From NCBI GenBank assembly GCA_943787465.1, contig CALSMN010000006.1, positions 141,105 through 205,104 on the forward strand: a DNA stretch of 64,000 nucleotides, given 5' to 3'. Source of the DNA: an uncultured Bacteroidia bacterium. GTDB taxonomy: Bacteria; Bacteroidota; Bacteroidia; NS11-12g; UBA9320. The position numbers were made by a program, and so were the translations under genes. Within the stretch, counting starts at the first letter, position 1. Every line of letters begins with the position of its first letter. Under the pieces are notes generated by a model. That model did no database searches. It was not told where the DNA came from and was given only the letters and a program-made list of their open reading frames with translations. This document shows positions 1-9,768 of the stretch, piece after piece.

Positions 1-117
1 GTAATTATTGATTGGTTTTTGTATAATCAAAATGCTTTACGCATATCTCCACCGCTAATAATTACTGAAGATGAAATCAAAAAAGTTTGCGAAATTCTTT
101 TAATAGCTCTAGATTAA
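1..117 (+). CDS. Class III aminotransferase, C-terminal fragment (acetylornithine aminotransferase-like)
   Basis: The window opens inside this gene; only the last 38 residues and the TAA stop are present. The fragment contains ALRISPPLIITEDEI followed by a short amphipathic helix. This is the usual end of PLP-dependent class III aminotransferases such as acetylornithine or ornithine aminotransferase, where the Arg-(I/L)-(S/A)-P-P-L segment closes the active site. The enzyme would transfer an amino group in arginine or related metabolism in the cytoplasm. The catalytic lysine lies outside the window, so the exact substrate cannot be decided. The family call is fairly safe, the ArgD assignment is only likely. 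Confidence 0.6.
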   Translation, partial: VIIDWFLYNQNALRISPPLIITEDEIKKVCEILLIALD

Positions 118-120
118 AAA

Positions 121-288
121 TTATGACTCTAAATCTTCTATTTTTTTAAGTACTGCATCTGCTTCTGCAGCTTTAGCATCAGATTCAGTACGATTAATTG
201 TGCTTAATTGATAGGATTCTTTGAGAAGTTTTTCATATTGATTCTCCAGAATTTCTTTTTGAGTTTTCTTTTTAAATATACCGAACAT
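121..288 (-). CDS. Small Lacal_2735-type (DUF6435-like) protein
   Basis: A 55-residue reverse-strand gene too short for routine ORF calling. It starts MFGIFKKKTQKEILENQYEK, is rich in Lys and Glu and predicted to be almost entirely helical (coiled-coil-like), and ends KKIEDLES. The MFG(I/L)FKKK start and the YEKLLKE / QLSTINR pattern match the Lacal_2735 family of small Bacteroidota proteins of unknown function. There is no signal peptide or membrane segment, so it is probably cytoplasmic. It lies 54 bases downstream of a small lipoprotein gene on the same strand and ends three bases after the aminotransferase stop. Recognition rests on the N-terminal motif and size; no function can be given. 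Confidence 0.7.
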   Translation of the reverse strand: MFGIFKKKTQKEILENQYEKLLKESYQLSTINRTESDAKAAEADAVLKKIEDLES

Positions 289-342
289 GATTAATCAACA
301 TCTTAAAATACTATTGGTTCATCATTCTGCCTTTTTTTTATG

Positions 343-507
343 TTATTTACCCCATAATCCTTCTTGCCGTCCTCTCTTTTTCTTATTTGATTTTGGATTA
401 TATCCATCCATATCCTCTTCTAATGCCGCACAATGTTTAGTTTTACAAGAAGTAAAAGATACACATAGAAATAAAGCCAACATGCATATAATAAAAATAT
501 TTTTCAT
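343..507 (-). CDS. Small putative lipoprotein, function unknown
   Basis: A 54-residue reverse-strand gene. The N-terminus MKNIFIICMLALFLCVSFTS is followed by Cys21: a positively charged start, a hydrophobic core and a lipobox-like Phe-Thr-Ser-Cys, so signal peptidase II processing and membrane anchoring are likely. The mature peptide is only about 34 residues, with a Cys-Lys-Thr-Lys-His-Cys head, an acidic patch around residues 30-34 and a basic tail (SNKKKRGRQEGLWGK). I do not recognise a named family. It may be transcribed with the downstream Lacal_2735-type gene. The forward ORF over the same bases has poor composition and is taken as an antisense shadow. Confidence 0.6.
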   Translation of the reverse strand: MKNIFIICMLALFLCVSFTSCKTKHCAALEEDMDGYNPKSNKKKRGRQEGLWGK

Positions 508-568
508 TATTCAAATATTAAATATATATGGGATTTATCAAAAAAATAAGACTGACCATTTGAGGTAT

Positions 569-576
569 TATATTTG
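569..576 (+). promoter_or_regulatory. -7 promoter box touching the TonB receptor start
   Basis: TATATTTG fits the Bacteroidota -7 consensus TAnnTTTG and ends on the base before the ATG at 577. A transcript from here would start inside or after that ATG, which favours the GTG at 610 as the real start. No clear -33 TTG is seen at the right distance. Confidence 0.35.
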
Positions 577-2991
577 ATGTTGTTTTATAAAATTAAGAGC
601 ATTTACTCCGTGAGGACATTTTTTTTGTTTTCGATAATAGCATCATCTTTTATTTCCTTTAGTCAGATTCGTATTGTTGACATACACCTAGAAGCTATAG
701 CTGATGTTTTTTTGCAACAATCTGACAATATCATTGGAATTTCAGATCAAAATGGCACTATTAATGTGGACATATCCTCCAATGAATTAGACAAACTTAT
801 TTTGTCTCACGAACACTACCATACTAAAAGTATCTCAAAAGAAATTTTATTAAAAAAATCAACCGTTGTTTTACATCGCAAGATAAATGCCTTCTCTCCT
901 GTAATTGTATCTGCTGGAAGAGTGAATAGTTATAAAAAGAATAGATCCATTCACAGAAATAAAATTGAAAAAAAAGAGATAGATCTATACCAACCTCAAA
1001 CATCAGCAGATGCCTTGAATATTGGTAATGCTGTATATATACAAAAAAGTCAACAAGGTGGAGGAAGTCCAAATTTGAGGGGTTTTGCTACGAATAGAAT
1101 TCTTTTAGTAGTAGATGGTGTTAGGATGAATACCGCCATTTTTAGATCAGGAAATGTGCAAAATGTCATCTCAATTGATCCCTTTTCAATCGAAAGTGCT
1201 GACATTATTTATGGACCTTCAAGTCAATTTTACGGGAGTGATGCAATTGGAGGAGTAATTCATTTTAATACAACAAAGCCTCTTTTGTCAGATAGCGGAA
1301 TCAATTTTAAATCAAAATTAAACATTCGATACAGTAGTGCTAATTCTGAAAATACCTATCACTACCAGATTAATACAGGCACCCATAAATTAGCAACTTT
1401 AACTAGTATAACACTTAGTCAATTTGGTGATTTGAAAATGGGAGAAAATGGGCCCAGTTTATATCAAAGACCCGATTATATTGTATCAAAATTTGGAAAG
1501 GACACAATATATCAAAATGATAACCCAAACACACAAATACAGAGTGGCTATAGTCAACATAATATTCTTCAGAAAATAACATATAAACCAAACGAAAATA
1601 TTCAATTTGATTACGGATTCCATTACAGCACAACATCCGACATACCCAGATATGATAGGCTTTCTCTAAGAAGCTCAAATGATACTTTGAGTTATGCTTC
1701 CTGGTTTTATGGACCACAGGAATGGATGTTGAACTCATTATCAATCAGTTATCAAAAAAAAGGACAACTTTTTGATGAATACAATTCGATTATAGCATAT
1801 CAAAATTTTAAAGAAAGTAGAAACTCTCGGAGTTACCAATCTGTTTTTAATAAGCAACGGAAAGAAGCAGTAAAGGCATGGAGTTTTAATGCTGATTTTA
1901 TCAAATATATACATACAAAGACTCAACTTAATTATGGATTAGAATACGTGTTAAACCAAATTTCAAGTCAAGCGAACCAAATTAATATTTCAAATCAAAA
2001 TAGATCAGCTATATCTACTAGATATCCTGACGGATCAAACTGGAAATCAAATGGAGTATATGTCCACTTAAAACATCATTGGAATAAAAATATGACTTCT
2101 GAAGGAGGCGTTAGGTTAAATACAACCACTGTTAATGGTTTAATGGATACACTCTTAATTAATCATTTAAATCCAAAAATAGAAAATAAAACCCAGGCAC
2201 TCACTGGTTCTATTTCCCATTTAATACGATTTAATAATGGTACAGCTGGACTTACTGTTTCATCTGCATTTCGGTCTCCCAATATCGATGATATAAGCAA
2301 AATATTTGATAGTAATCCAGGTTATGTAACTTTGCCAAATCCATCTTTAAAACCCGAATTAGCCTACAATTTAGATTTAAACACGGAATATTGGATTAAC
2401 AAAAAGTTAAAATTGCAATATACTTTCTTTTACACATTTCTTGATCGAGCAATTACACTTAAAAATGCATCAATCAATGGTAGAGATAGTATAATTTATG
2501 ATAACGTATTAAGTCAAGTTCAAATGTTAAGTAATATTGATTTTGCTTGGATTTATGGTCATCAAATCTCTTTCAGCTATTCAATTGGTCAAGCAATCAA
2601 ATTTAAAACTAATTATACGTTGATGAAAAGTAGTTCTAGAACAGGTGAACCTCTCAGTCATATCACCCCAAATTATGGAAGTACGTATCTAGATGTTATG
2701 GTTAGTAATTGTACTTTTTCTTTATTTACAATTTACAATCAAGAATTAACGTATGATAAATTTTCTGACTCTGAAAAAAAACAAGCTAAAATTTATCCTA
2801 CACAAGAAAATAATTTACCCTATTCACCAGCATGGTTTACGTTTAACTTTAGACTATCCTATCCATTTGGTAAAAATACGTCTTTTAATGTTGGAGTAGA
2901 AAACATATTAGATAGAAGATATAGATCCTATAGTTCAGGAATATCCGCACCTGGAAGAAACATATCATGTAGTCTTCAGGTTATACTATAA
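577..2991 (+). CDS. TonB-dependent outer-membrane receptor
   Basis: An 804-residue outer-membrane transporter. After an N-terminal signal peptide (about residues 12-30, ending FISFSQ) comes a degenerate carboxypeptidase-regulatory-like domain (about 30-100), a TonB-box-like SPVIVSAGR (about 107-115), a plug domain (about 130-235) with SPNLRGFATNRILLVVDG and IYGPSSQFYGSDAIGGVIHF, and a beta barrel to the C-terminus with the family's SSGISAPGRN near the end. Such receptors take up iron complexes, haem, cobalamin or similar ligands using energy from TonB-ExbBD; plug and tail look closest to haem or cobalamin receptors, but the ligand cannot be read. The ATG at 577 is given; GTG at 610 is a good alternative because it begins a cleaner signal peptide and lies downstream of the promoter box. 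It converges with floA, one base apart. Confidence 0.88.
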   Translation: MLFYKIKSIYSVRTFFLFSIIASSFISFSQIRIVDIHLEAIADVFLQQSDNIIGISDQNGTINVDISSNELDKLILSHEHYHTKSISKEILLKKSTVVLHRKINAFSPVIVSAGRVNSYKKNRSIHRNKIEKKEIDLYQPQTSADALNIGNAVYIQKSQQGGGSPNLRGFATNRILLVVDGVRMNTAIFRSGNVQNVISIDPFSIESADIIYGPSSQFYGSDAIGGVIHFNTTKPLLSDSGINFKSKLNIRYSSANSENTYHYQINTGTHKLATLTSITLSQFGDLKMGENGPSLYQRPDYIVSKFGKDTIYQNDNPNTQIQSGYSQHNILQKITYKPNENIQFDYGFHYSTTSDIPRYDRLSLRSSNDTLSYASWFYGPQEWMLNSLSISYQKKGQLFDEYNSIIAYQNFKESRNSRSYQSVFNKQRKEAVKAWSFNADFIKYIHTKTQLNYGLEYVLNQISSQANQINISNQNRSAISTRYPDGSNWKSNGVYVHLKHHWNKNMTSEGGVRLNTTTVNGLMDTLLINHLNPKIENKTQALTGSISHLIRFNNGTAGLTVSSAFRSPNIDDISKIFDSNPGYVTLPNPSLKPELAYNLDLNTEYWINKKLKLQYTFFYTFLDRAITLKNASINGRDSIIYDNVLSQVQMLSNIDFAWIYGHQISFSYSIGQAIKFKTNYTLMKSSSRTGEPLSHITPNYGSTYLDVMVSNCTFSLFTIYNQELTYDKFSDSEKKQAKIYPTQENNLPYSPAWFTFNFRLSYPFGKNTSFNVGVENILDRRYRSYSSGISAPGRNISCSLQVIL

Positions 2992-2992
2992 A

Positions 2993-3958
2993 CTATTTCT
3001 TTTTACTAGGCTTACTGATACTATCTCTCATTTCAGTATCTGCTTGTATGTTTTTCATCTTATAATAGTCCATAATTCCAAGATTTCCGTTCCTAAATGC
3101 CTCTGCCATAGCCTTAGGAACTTCTGCTTCTGCAAGAATTACAAGAGCACGAGCATCCTGTGCTTTAGCTTTCATTTCTTGTTCTTCTGCAACAGCCATT
3201 GCACGTCTTTCTTCAGCTTTTGCATTGGCCACTTTTAAGTCTGCTTCAGCTTGATCGGTTTGTAATTCTGCCCCGATATTTTTCCCAATATCAATATCGG
3301 CAATATCAATAGATAAAATTTCGAAAGCTGTACCTGCATCCAAACCTTTGGATAAGACTGTTTTTGATATTGTATCTGGATTCTCTAAAACTGCTTTATG
3401 ATTAGTTGCAGAGCCTATTGTTGTTACAATACCCTCTCCTACACGTGCTAATATGGTATCTTCTCCTGCACCGCCTACCAATTGTGCAATATTTGCACGA
3501 ACAGTTACTCTTGCTTTTGCTATAAGCTGAATACCGTCTTTAGCAACGGCAGCCACAGGCGGCGTATTGATAACTCTTGGGTTTACTGAAAGCTGAACTG
3601 CATCTGCTACATCTCTACCCGCAAGATCAATAGCTGCTGCCATATTGAAATCTAGTGGAATATTCGCTTTGTCTGCAGATATAAGTGCTTTTACAACATT
3701 GTTAACATTACCTCCAGCCATAAAATGAGTTTCTAATTCATTAGAGGAAACAGGAATTCCAGCTTTATTACCATTTATTAAAGCATTGACAATTAGTGAT
3801 GGAGGAACTTTTCTAATTCTCATAAATATTAATTGAAGAATACTTACACTTTTTCCTGATATAGAAACTTGAGCAGTGACCCATAGTCCTAGTGGGACAA
3901 AATAAAAGAAGACAAGTAATAAAACGACTCCGACGGTTATAAACGGTATAATTCCCAT
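2993..3958 (-). CDS. floA: Flotillin-like protein FloA
   Basis: A 321-residue flotillin-like (UPF0365, YqfA) protein. One N-terminal membrane hairpin or helix (about residues 5-28) is followed by a SPFH-like domain and an Ala/Glu-rich coiled-coil region (about 230-285: [18 protein letters not shown]). These proteins form membrane microdomains and help membrane proteins assemble. Length and the conserved [13 protein letters not shown] near the end are typical. It is the second gene of a two-gene operon, seven bases after the NfeD-like gene, the partner almost always found with FloA (the YqeZ-YqfA pair in Bacillus). The C-terminus is a short Lys-rich tail. Confidence 0.95.
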   Translation of the reverse strand: MGIIPFITVGVVLLLVFFYFVPLGLWVTAQVSISGKSVSILQLIFMRIRKVPPSLIVNALINGNKAGIPVSSNELETHFMAGGNVNNVVKALISADKANIPLDFNMAAAIDLAGRDVADAVQLSVNPRVINTPPVAAVAKDGIQLIAKARVTVRANIAQLVGGAGEDTILARVGEGIVTTIGSATNHKAVLENPDTISKTVLSKGLDAGTAFEILSIDIADIDIGKNIGAELQTDQAEADLKVANAKAEERRAMAVAEEQEMKAKAQDARALVILAEAEVPKAMAEAFRNGNLGIMDYYKMKNIQADTEMRDSISKPSKKK

Positions 3959-3965
3959 ATTATTT

Positions 3966-4427
3966 TTATTTGATTTTAATGTAAATTTTATTTTTAGTAA
4001 TAGAATGAACTTGGATATCAGTGCCTGATTCTATGAATGTTCCTTCAGAATGAACTTCAATTCGTTGATTTCTGATTGAAGCAATACCTGATGGTCGAAT
4101 GGAACTTAATGTATGGCCTGTATCACCTACCTTGATATCAAGTTTGTCAATATCATTCGCTTTCCCTGAAATTATTTCTTTGTTCGAAAACATATCCCAT
4201 GCACCATTACGAAATGCATATACGATAATTAAAGTCATTACAATAGTAATTAGTGCTAGTAATAAATTACCAAACCATGATCCATGGATAGTATAGGTAA
4301 AATAGACGCCAACTCCTACCATTATTGTGCCAACAATTCCTACTACAAAACCAGGCACTATAAATATTTCAATAAGAAGAAGTAACAAACCGAGGATTAC
4401 AAAAGAAGCAATTACAGATAGTGTCAT
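3966..4427 (-). CDS. NfeD-like membrane protein (FloA partner)
   Basis: A 153-residue protein with two to three membrane helices in residues 1-75 (including the Gly-rich [20 protein letters not shown]) and a C-terminal OB-fold-like domain (about 95-153) with the NfeD pattern [18 protein letters not shown]. It is the short NfeD form without the ClpP-like protease domain found in the long form. It lies directly upstream of floA, and such pairs act together in membrane microdomain organisation. The start ATG at 4427 is preceded by TAATTTAG, a weak -7 candidate. No oddities seen. Confidence 0.92.
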   Translation of the reverse strand: MTLSVIASFVILGLLLLLIEIFIVPGFVVGIVGTIMVGVGVYFTYTIHGSWFGNLLLALITIVMTLIIVYAFRNGAWDMFSNKEIISGKANDIDKLDIKVGDTGHTLSSIRPSGIASIRNQRIEVHSEGTFIESGTDIQVHSITKNKIYIKIK

Positions 4428-4483
4428 AGAGTTCCGCTAAATTACAACTTTTTTGAGTAACAATACTCATTAATGTAGTTTAA

Positions 4484-7336
4484 TTAAGCATCCACATACG
4501 TAGATAATGGCAAACAACTACAGACTAAATTACGATCGCCATAGGTATTGTCAACTCTACCAACGCTCGGCCAAAATTTATTTTGCCTCACATAGGTTGA
4601 TGGATATGCTGCCTTTGAACGAGAATAAGGTCTATCCCAAGTATCATTAGTTACCAATTCTGCAGTATGAGGAGCATGTTTTAAAACATTATTATCTTGA
4701 TCTGCCTGACCATTTTCAATCTCTAAAATTTCTTGTCGAATCGAGAGCATAGCGTCACAGAAACGGTCTAACTCTGCCTTACTTTCACTTTCTGTAGGTT
4801 CAATCATAAGAGTACCCGGAATAGGAAAACTAACAGTTGGTGCATGAAAACCATAATCAATTAATCGTTTTGCAATATCTTCAACTTGTATACCTGCAGA
4901 TGATTTGAATGGTCTTGGATCAACAATCATTTCATGAGCAACGGTTCCATTTAGTCCTGTATAAAGTACATCGTAACCCTCTGCCAATCGATGTTTCATA
5001 TAATTAGCATTAAGTATAGCCGTAGAAGTGGCTCTTTTTAAACCTTCTGTTCCCATCATTTTAATGTAAGCATAACTTATAAGTAAAATACTCGCGCTCC
5101 CAAAGGGTGCTGCACTCACTGCTTTCATTGCTTTGTTGGAACTCACTCCTTTTACAACAGCATGACCTGGCAAATAAGGAGAAAGATGTTTTGCTACACC
5201 AATGGGACCCATACCTGGACCACCTCCTCCGTGTGGAATACAAAACGTCTTATGAAGATTGAGGTGGCAAACATCTGCACCAATATTTGCCGGATTTGTG
5301 TACCCCACTTGAGCATTCATATTAGCACCATCCATATATACTTGACCACCATATTCATGAATTAAAGATGTAACCTGTTTTATGGTTTCCTCATATACAC
5401 CATTGGTACTCGGATAAGTTATCATGGCCGCTGCTAAATTATCTTGATTAAGCTCTACCTTAACTCTTAGATCATTTAAATCTATGTATCCATTTTCATG
5501 ACATTTAACTACAACCACCTTCATTCCAGCCATCACAGCACTAGCTGGATTTGTACCGTGAGCAGATTCAGGAATGATCACAATATTTCTATGCGATTGA
5601 TTATTGTCCCTAAAATATTGGCGAATTGTCATCAATCCTGCATATTCTCCTTGTGCACCAGCGTTGGGCTGTAGACTTACTTTGTGAAAACCTGTAATTT
5701 CAGATAAATCCCGCTCCAAATCATTTAATAATTCTTTATATCCCTCCAGTTGATGTTGAGGTGCAAAGGGATGAATATTACCAAATGAATCCCATGTTAC
5801 CGGTATCATCTCTGTCGTTGCATTCAATTTCATTGTACAACTTCCCAATGCAATCATAGAATGAGCAAGAGAAAGATCTTTATTCTCTAATGATTTGAGA
5901 TAACGGAGCATTTCGTGCTCAGTGTGATAAGAATTAAATACTGGATGTTCTAAATATGGAGTAGTCCTTGATAGATTCAAATCCCACATCTGGGATATTT
6001 TTTCTTCAAAATCATGAGTTACATTTTTGAAAGAAGCAAAAATTTGAATCAGGGTTTTAATGTCTTCGATCTCTGTAGTTTCATCAATACTAACTCCTAC
6101 AAAGTCTGCCGTGTATCGAACATTTACTTTTTGTTCATCAAATAATTTATTTAGTTGTTTTTGTTCAGAGTCATCTAGAGAAATGGCTAGCGTATCAAAA
6201 GCACTATTATTTTTCAATTCATAACCTATTTTTACTAAGTTATTTGCCAAAATACTGGTCAACTGATTTACCTTCTCTGCTATACTTTTTAAACGTTTTG
6301 GACCATGATAAGCTGCATACATTCCCGCCATTACAGCTAATAATGCTTGAGCTGTACATATATTACTAGTAGCTTTATCTCGCTTAATATGTTGCTCTCT
6401 TGTTTGAAGGGCCATTCTTAAAGCAGGTTTACCATTTGAATCTTGCGAAATACCAATTACGCGACCAGGTAGTCTTCGTTTGTGTTTGTCTTTAGTGGCG
6501 TAATAAGCTGCATGAGGGCCTCCATTTCCCATGGGTATACCAAAACGTTGAGTACTTCCCAAAACGACTTCTGCACCCCAAGTACCCGGTGCTTCTAAAA
6601 GTGTTAATGATAAAATATCTGCAGCAACAACTGTTTTTATTTCCAAAGCTAGTATCTCCTGAACAAGAGTACTGTAATCTTCAACGGAACCTTCACCATT
6701 AGGGTATTGAACAAATAAACCAAAAAAGTCTTCTGAAAAATCAAATTCAAATGGATTGCCTTTTACAATCTCAACGCCTATAGGTTCAGCCCTAGTTTCA
6801 ATGACATCAATAGTCTGCGGAAAAGCTTTGTCAGATACAAAAAATTTGTTTCCATTATTTTTTCCTTTGGCTGAAAATAACATTGCCATGGCTTCTGCAG
6901 CAGCAGTGGCCTCGTCTAATAAACTAGCATTCGCTATTTCCATCCCTGTTAGATCCAGAATCATTGTTTGAAAATTCAACAAAGCCTCTAATCTTCCTTG
7001 AGCAATTTCTGCTTGATAAGGCGTATACTGTGTATACCATCCTGGATTTTCTAAAATATTGCGTAAAATTACCTTCGGTGTATGTGTTCCATAATATCCT
7101 AAACCAATATAATTTTTATACTGTTGGTTTTTATCTCCAAGATTTTTGAGTTTAGATAACAATTCCACTTCGGTCAGGGGATCATCTAATTTTAGCTCAT
7201 GTTTCAGTCTAATTTCAGCAGGAATAGTCTTAGCAATTAAGTCCTCAATTTGGTCATACCCAAGAGTTGATAACATATCCTTTTCATCCTTAGAATTTAT
7301 GCTATTGTGTCGATCAGAAAAATGTTCTTTATACAT
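4484..7336 (-). CDS. gcvP: Glycine dehydrogenase (decarboxylating), P protein
   Basis: A 950-residue PLP enzyme of the glycine cleavage system, the usual length of the single-chain bacterial P protein. It decarboxylates glycine and passes the aminomethyl group to the lipoyl arm of GcvH. The N-terminal half (about 15-440) and C-terminal half (about 450-950) are the two homologous aminotransferase-fold halves. The PLP lysine is in [18 protein letters not shown] at about residue 695. [11 protein letters not shown] near residue 80 and the C-terminal [15 protein letters not shown] are typical. It is transcribed alone from a -7 box (TAAGTTTG) 29 bases upstream; gcvT and gcvH are not in the window. 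Confidence 0.98.
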   Translation of the reverse strand: MYKEHFSDRHNSINSKDEKDMLSTLGYDQIEDLIAKTIPAEIRLKHELKLDDPLTEVELLSKLKNLGDKNQQYKNYIGLGYYGTHTPKVILRNILENPGWYTQYTPYQAEIAQGRLEALLNFQTMILDLTGMEIANASLLDEATAAAEAMAMLFSAKGKNNGNKFFVSDKAFPQTIDVIETRAEPIGVEIVKGNPFEFDFSEDFFGLFVQYPNGEGSVEDYSTLVQEILALEIKTVVAADILSLTLLEAPGTWGAEVVLGSTQRFGIPMGNGGPHAAYYATKDKHKRRLPGRVIGISQDSNGKPALRMALQTREQHIKRDKATSNICTAQALLAVMAGMYAAYHGPKRLKSIAEKVNQLTSILANNLVKIGYELKNNSAFDTLAISLDDSEQKQLNKLFDEQKVNVRYTADFVGVSIDETTEIEDIKTLIQIFASFKNVTHDFEEKISQMWDLNLSRTTPYLEHPVFNSYHTEHEMLRYLKSLENKDLSLAHSMIALGSCTMKLNATTEMIPVTWDSFGNIHPFAPQHQLEGYKELLNDLERDLSEITGFHKVSLQPNAGAQGEYAGLMTIRQYFRDNNQSHRNIVIIPESAHGTNPASAVMAGMKVVVVKCHENGYIDLNDLRVKVELNQDNLAAAMITYPSTNGVYEETIKQVTSLIHEYGGQVYMDGANMNAQVGYTNPANIGADVCHLNLHKTFCIPHGGGGPGMGPIGVAKHLSPYLPGHAVVKGVSSNKAMKAVSAAPFGSASILLISYAYIKMMGTEGLKRATSTAILNANYMKHRLAEGYDVLYTGLNGTVAHEMIVDPRPFKSSAGIQVEDIAKRLIDYGFHAPTVSFPIPGTLMIEPTESESKAELDRFCDAMLSIRQEILEIENGQADQDNNVLKHAPHTAELVTNDTWDRPYSRSKAAYPSTYVRQNKFWPSVGRVDNTYGDRNLVCSCLPLSTYVDA

Positions 7337-7364
7337 TTTAAATTATTAATACGTTATTAAACTG

Positions 7365-7372
7365 CAAACTTA
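7365..7372 (-). promoter_or_regulatory. -7 promoter box for gcvP
   Basis: On the reverse strand this reads TAAGTTTG, an exact match to TAnnTTTG, 28 bases before the gcvP ATG. It is back to back with the candidate promoter of the divergent barrel gene. The -33 region is AT-rich with TTT but no clear TTG. Confidence 0.5.
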
Positions 7373-7423
7373 ATTTTAGGTTTCATTATTAAACCCAAAT
7401 GTTCAATTTAAGTTCACAAAAAT

Positions 7424-7453
7424 TTTATTTATATCTTTAAACATATAATTTCG
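7424..7453 (+). promoter_or_regulatory. Promoter of the DUF6089 barrel gene
   Basis: TTT at 7424-7426, a 19-base spacer and TAATTTCG at 7446-7453, close to the Bacteroidota consensus. The ATG at 7475 follows after 21 bases. Confidence 0.45.
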
Positions 7454-7474
7454 TGTTATTAAACTTTTAAGACT

Positions 7475-8377
7475 ATGAAAAATTCAAAAATATCACTCCT
7501 TCTTATCCTACTATTTCTTGATACTGTGGCGTTTGCTCAAAGAAATACATGGTCTGGTCAAATTCTACTAGCAACATCGCACATGTTGGGTGATTTAGGT
7601 GGGAAGAGCATAGTTGGTACCCATGATTTTTCAGACATCAATCTGTCAAGTACACGGTATGCTGTAGGAACTGGCATCAGTTATAATTTTTCAAGCCAAT
7701 TTGCTTTAGGTATGGAAGTAAATTATTCCAGATTATATAGTGATGATAATGCGACTAACTCCAACAGAAGGTTTAGAAATTTACACTCACGAACAGACAT
7801 AATAGAGTCCAATATCAAATTAGAATATACCATCCCAAGAATGGGCATCTACTTCAATGTAGGAGGTGGATTATGTTTTTATCAACCGATGGCAAGCGTA
7901 GATAATAACTGGTATAAACTAAGACCATTAGGTACAGAAGGTCAAAACATAGATGCCAATCGAGACCCATACTCCATTTATTCCCCTATTGTACCATTTG
8001 GTATTGGTAAAAAATTCAAACTTAACCGCATAATATTTGCTGTAGATGTCTCCATGAGAAAAACATTTACGGACTATCTGGATGATGTATCTACTTCGTA
8101 TTACGACCCCATCTCTATTGGTAATCATTCAGGAGGAATTGCTGCATTATTATCAAATCCATCTAAAGCCGACTCTCCAGTTGGAAAACCAGGAACAAAA
8201 AGAGGTGAACCCAATCACAATGACAATTATTTCTTTGTTGGATTTAAGTTATATTTACCCCTTACAAAAAAATATAACATGCACAAAAGTTGTCCTTATA
8301 ATTCTTCTTGGATTCAACCCAACGGTCAAATACCCAAGTATAAAAAAGGTAGGCGTAATAGAAGAAGAAAAAAATAA
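7475..8377 (+). CDS. DUF6089-type outer-membrane beta-barrel protein
   Basis: A 300-residue exported protein. Residues 1-21 form a signal peptide ending VAFAQ. The rest alternates in the manner of an outer-membrane beta barrel, with GTGISYNFSSQFALGMEVNY, a GIYFNVGGGL strand and a terminal FFVGFKLYLPL. The overall plan (early GDLGG, then barrel strands, then a Lys/Arg-rich tail KYKKGRRNRRRKK) matches DUF6089, a family seen in Bacteroidota next to cell envelope genes. The molecular role is unknown; it is not a TonB receptor. The stop TAA overlaps the ATG of the downstream permease by one base (TAATG), so the two are probably translated together. Confidence 0.75.
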   Translation: MKNSKISLLLILLFLDTVAFAQRNTWSGQILLATSHMLGDLGGKSIVGTHDFSDINLSSTRYAVGTGISYNFSSQFALGMEVNYSRLYSDDNATNSNRRFRNLHSRTDIIESNIKLEYTIPRMGIYFNVGGGLCFYQPMASVDNNWYKLRPLGTEGQNIDANRDPYSIYSPIVPFGIGKKFKLNRIIFAVDVSMRKTFTDYLDDVSTSYYDPISIGNHSGGIAALLSNPSKADSPVGKPGTKRGEPNHNDNYFFVGFKLYLPLTKKYNMHKSCPYNSSWIQPNGQIPKYKKGRRNRRRKK

Positions 8378-9693
8378 TGAAAGAAAAAATCTTTAGTCCC
8401 CTTATCACTCAAGATACCGTATTATTTGGCCTATTAGCACTGTGTTTAGGTTTTGTTTTTTATACGAGCCAATCAAATAACCTCATTTGGAAAAAATTCT
8501 ATCGCATTGTCCCGGCGTTGTTCATGGCATATTTTATTCCGGCAATTCTAACTACCCTGGGAATTATTGCTCCAGAGTGGAATACACTTTCTGAATCCAA
8601 TGAAATTATTCATCACGAATCAAATTTATATTATGTTGCTAGTCGATATTTACTTCCAGCTGCATTGGTATTAATGACCTTAAGTTTGGATTTAAAAGCC
8701 GTATTTAATCTTGGTCCCAAAGCGCTAATTATGTTTTTGACAGGAACTGTGGGAATTATTATTGGTGGTCCTATTGCCATATATATACTCTCATTCATCT
8801 ATCCTGAAGCAATTGGCGGTGTCGGTCCAGACGCTGTTTGGAGAGGCTTATCTACTCTAGCAGGGAGTTGGATAGGTGGTGGCGCCAATCAAACTGCAAT
8901 GCTTGAAATATATGGGTATAACCAAAAACTTTATGGGGGGATGGTCTTTGTTGACATCGTAGTTGCTAATATTTGGATGGCTGTATTATTGATCGGAATT
9001 GGTAAAACCAAAAAAATAGACCAATGGTTTAAAGCAGATACCAGTGCTATAGAAGAACTCAAACATAAAGTTTCAAAATTTACACAATCGGTTACCAGAA
9101 ACCCATCACTTCCAGACCTAATTTTTCTCCTATCCATTGGGTTTGGAGTTGTAAGTTTTGCCCATATAACGGCTAGTTACATGGCTCCATTTTTTGAAAT
9201 TCAAGTTAGTAAAATTGGTGATATTACGATTCGTAATACATTTACTTTTTTAGGATCTAGTTTCTTTTGGATGATTAGTATTTCAACTTTGATTGCTGTG
9301 CTTTTATCATTTACAAATGCAAAAAAACTAGAAGGTGTTGGTGCTAGTAAATTGGGGAGTGTATTTATTTATATTTTAGTTGCAACGATTGGTATGAAAA
9401 TGGATCTCACCTTAATTTTTGACAACATTGGACTTATGGCCATTGGACTAATTTGGATGAGTATTCATGCTATTTTACTCATCATCGTAGCAAAAATTAT
9501 TCGGGCTCCCTATTTTTTTCTTGCTATTGGAAGTCAAGCCAATGTAGGTGGAGCAGCATCTGCCCCAGTAGTAGCATCAGCTTTTCACCCCTCTCTAGCA
9601 ACTGTAGGGGTTCTTCTGGCTGTATTTGGTTACGCAATAGGAACCATTGGAGCTATAGTTTGCACTCTTTTAATGCAAAGCATTTCACCGTAA
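8377..9693 (+). CDS. DUF819 family integral membrane protein
   Basis: A 438-residue protein with about ten to eleven hydrophobic helices and little else. The family signature region GSWIGGGANQTAMLEIYG is at about residues 167-184, and a second conserved block (SQANVGGAASAPVVASAF) lies at about 385-402, resembling the Gly/Asn-rich re-entrant segments of secondary transporters. DUF819 (YjcL-like) proteins are predicted transporters of unknown substrate in the inner membrane. It is the second gene of a pair with the DUF6089 barrel, overlapping by one base. After the stop an AT-rich inverted repeat (about 9707-9740) could serve as a weak terminator. Confidence 0.85.
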   Translation: MKEKIFSPLITQDTVLFGLLALCLGFVFYTSQSNNLIWKKFYRIVPALFMAYFIPAILTTLGIIAPEWNTLSESNEIIHHESNLYYVASRYLLPAALVLMTLSLDLKAVFNLGPKALIMFLTGTVGIIIGGPIAIYILSFIYPEAIGGVGPDAVWRGLSTLAGSWIGGGANQTAMLEIYGYNQKLYGGMVFVDIVVANIWMAVLLIGIGKTKKIDQWFKADTSAIEELKHKVSKFTQSVTRNPSLPDLIFLLSIGFGVVSFAHITASYMAPFFEIQVSKIGDITIRNTFTFLGSSFFWMISISTLIAVLLSFTNAKKLEGVGASKLGSVFIYILVATIGMKMDLTLIFDNIGLMAIGLIWMSIHAILLIIVAKIIRAPYFFLAIGSQANVGGAASAPVVASAFHPSLATVGVLLAVFGYAIGTIGAIVCTLLMQSISP

Positions 9694-9768
9694 ATATATT
9701 TTATACCCATAAATATGAAATAAAAATATTATTTTTATGGCGTTTAAGTAAAAATATTTCAACCTAAC

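Noticed and set aside
287..577. Forward ORF of 96 codons
   Set aside because: Antisense to the small lipoprotein gene, with no sensible domain or signal; composition matches a shadow frame.
4440..4483. Hairpin GAGTA/TACTC between gcvP and the NfeD gene as a gcvP terminator
   Set aside because: Only five base pairs, and the run of T is on the wrong side for the reverse-strand gene.
9707..9740. AT-rich inverted repeat CCATAAA/TTTATGG as a strong terminator
   Set aside because: Weak stem with a long loop and no T-run; at most a minor structure between the DUF819 and DUF1800 genes.
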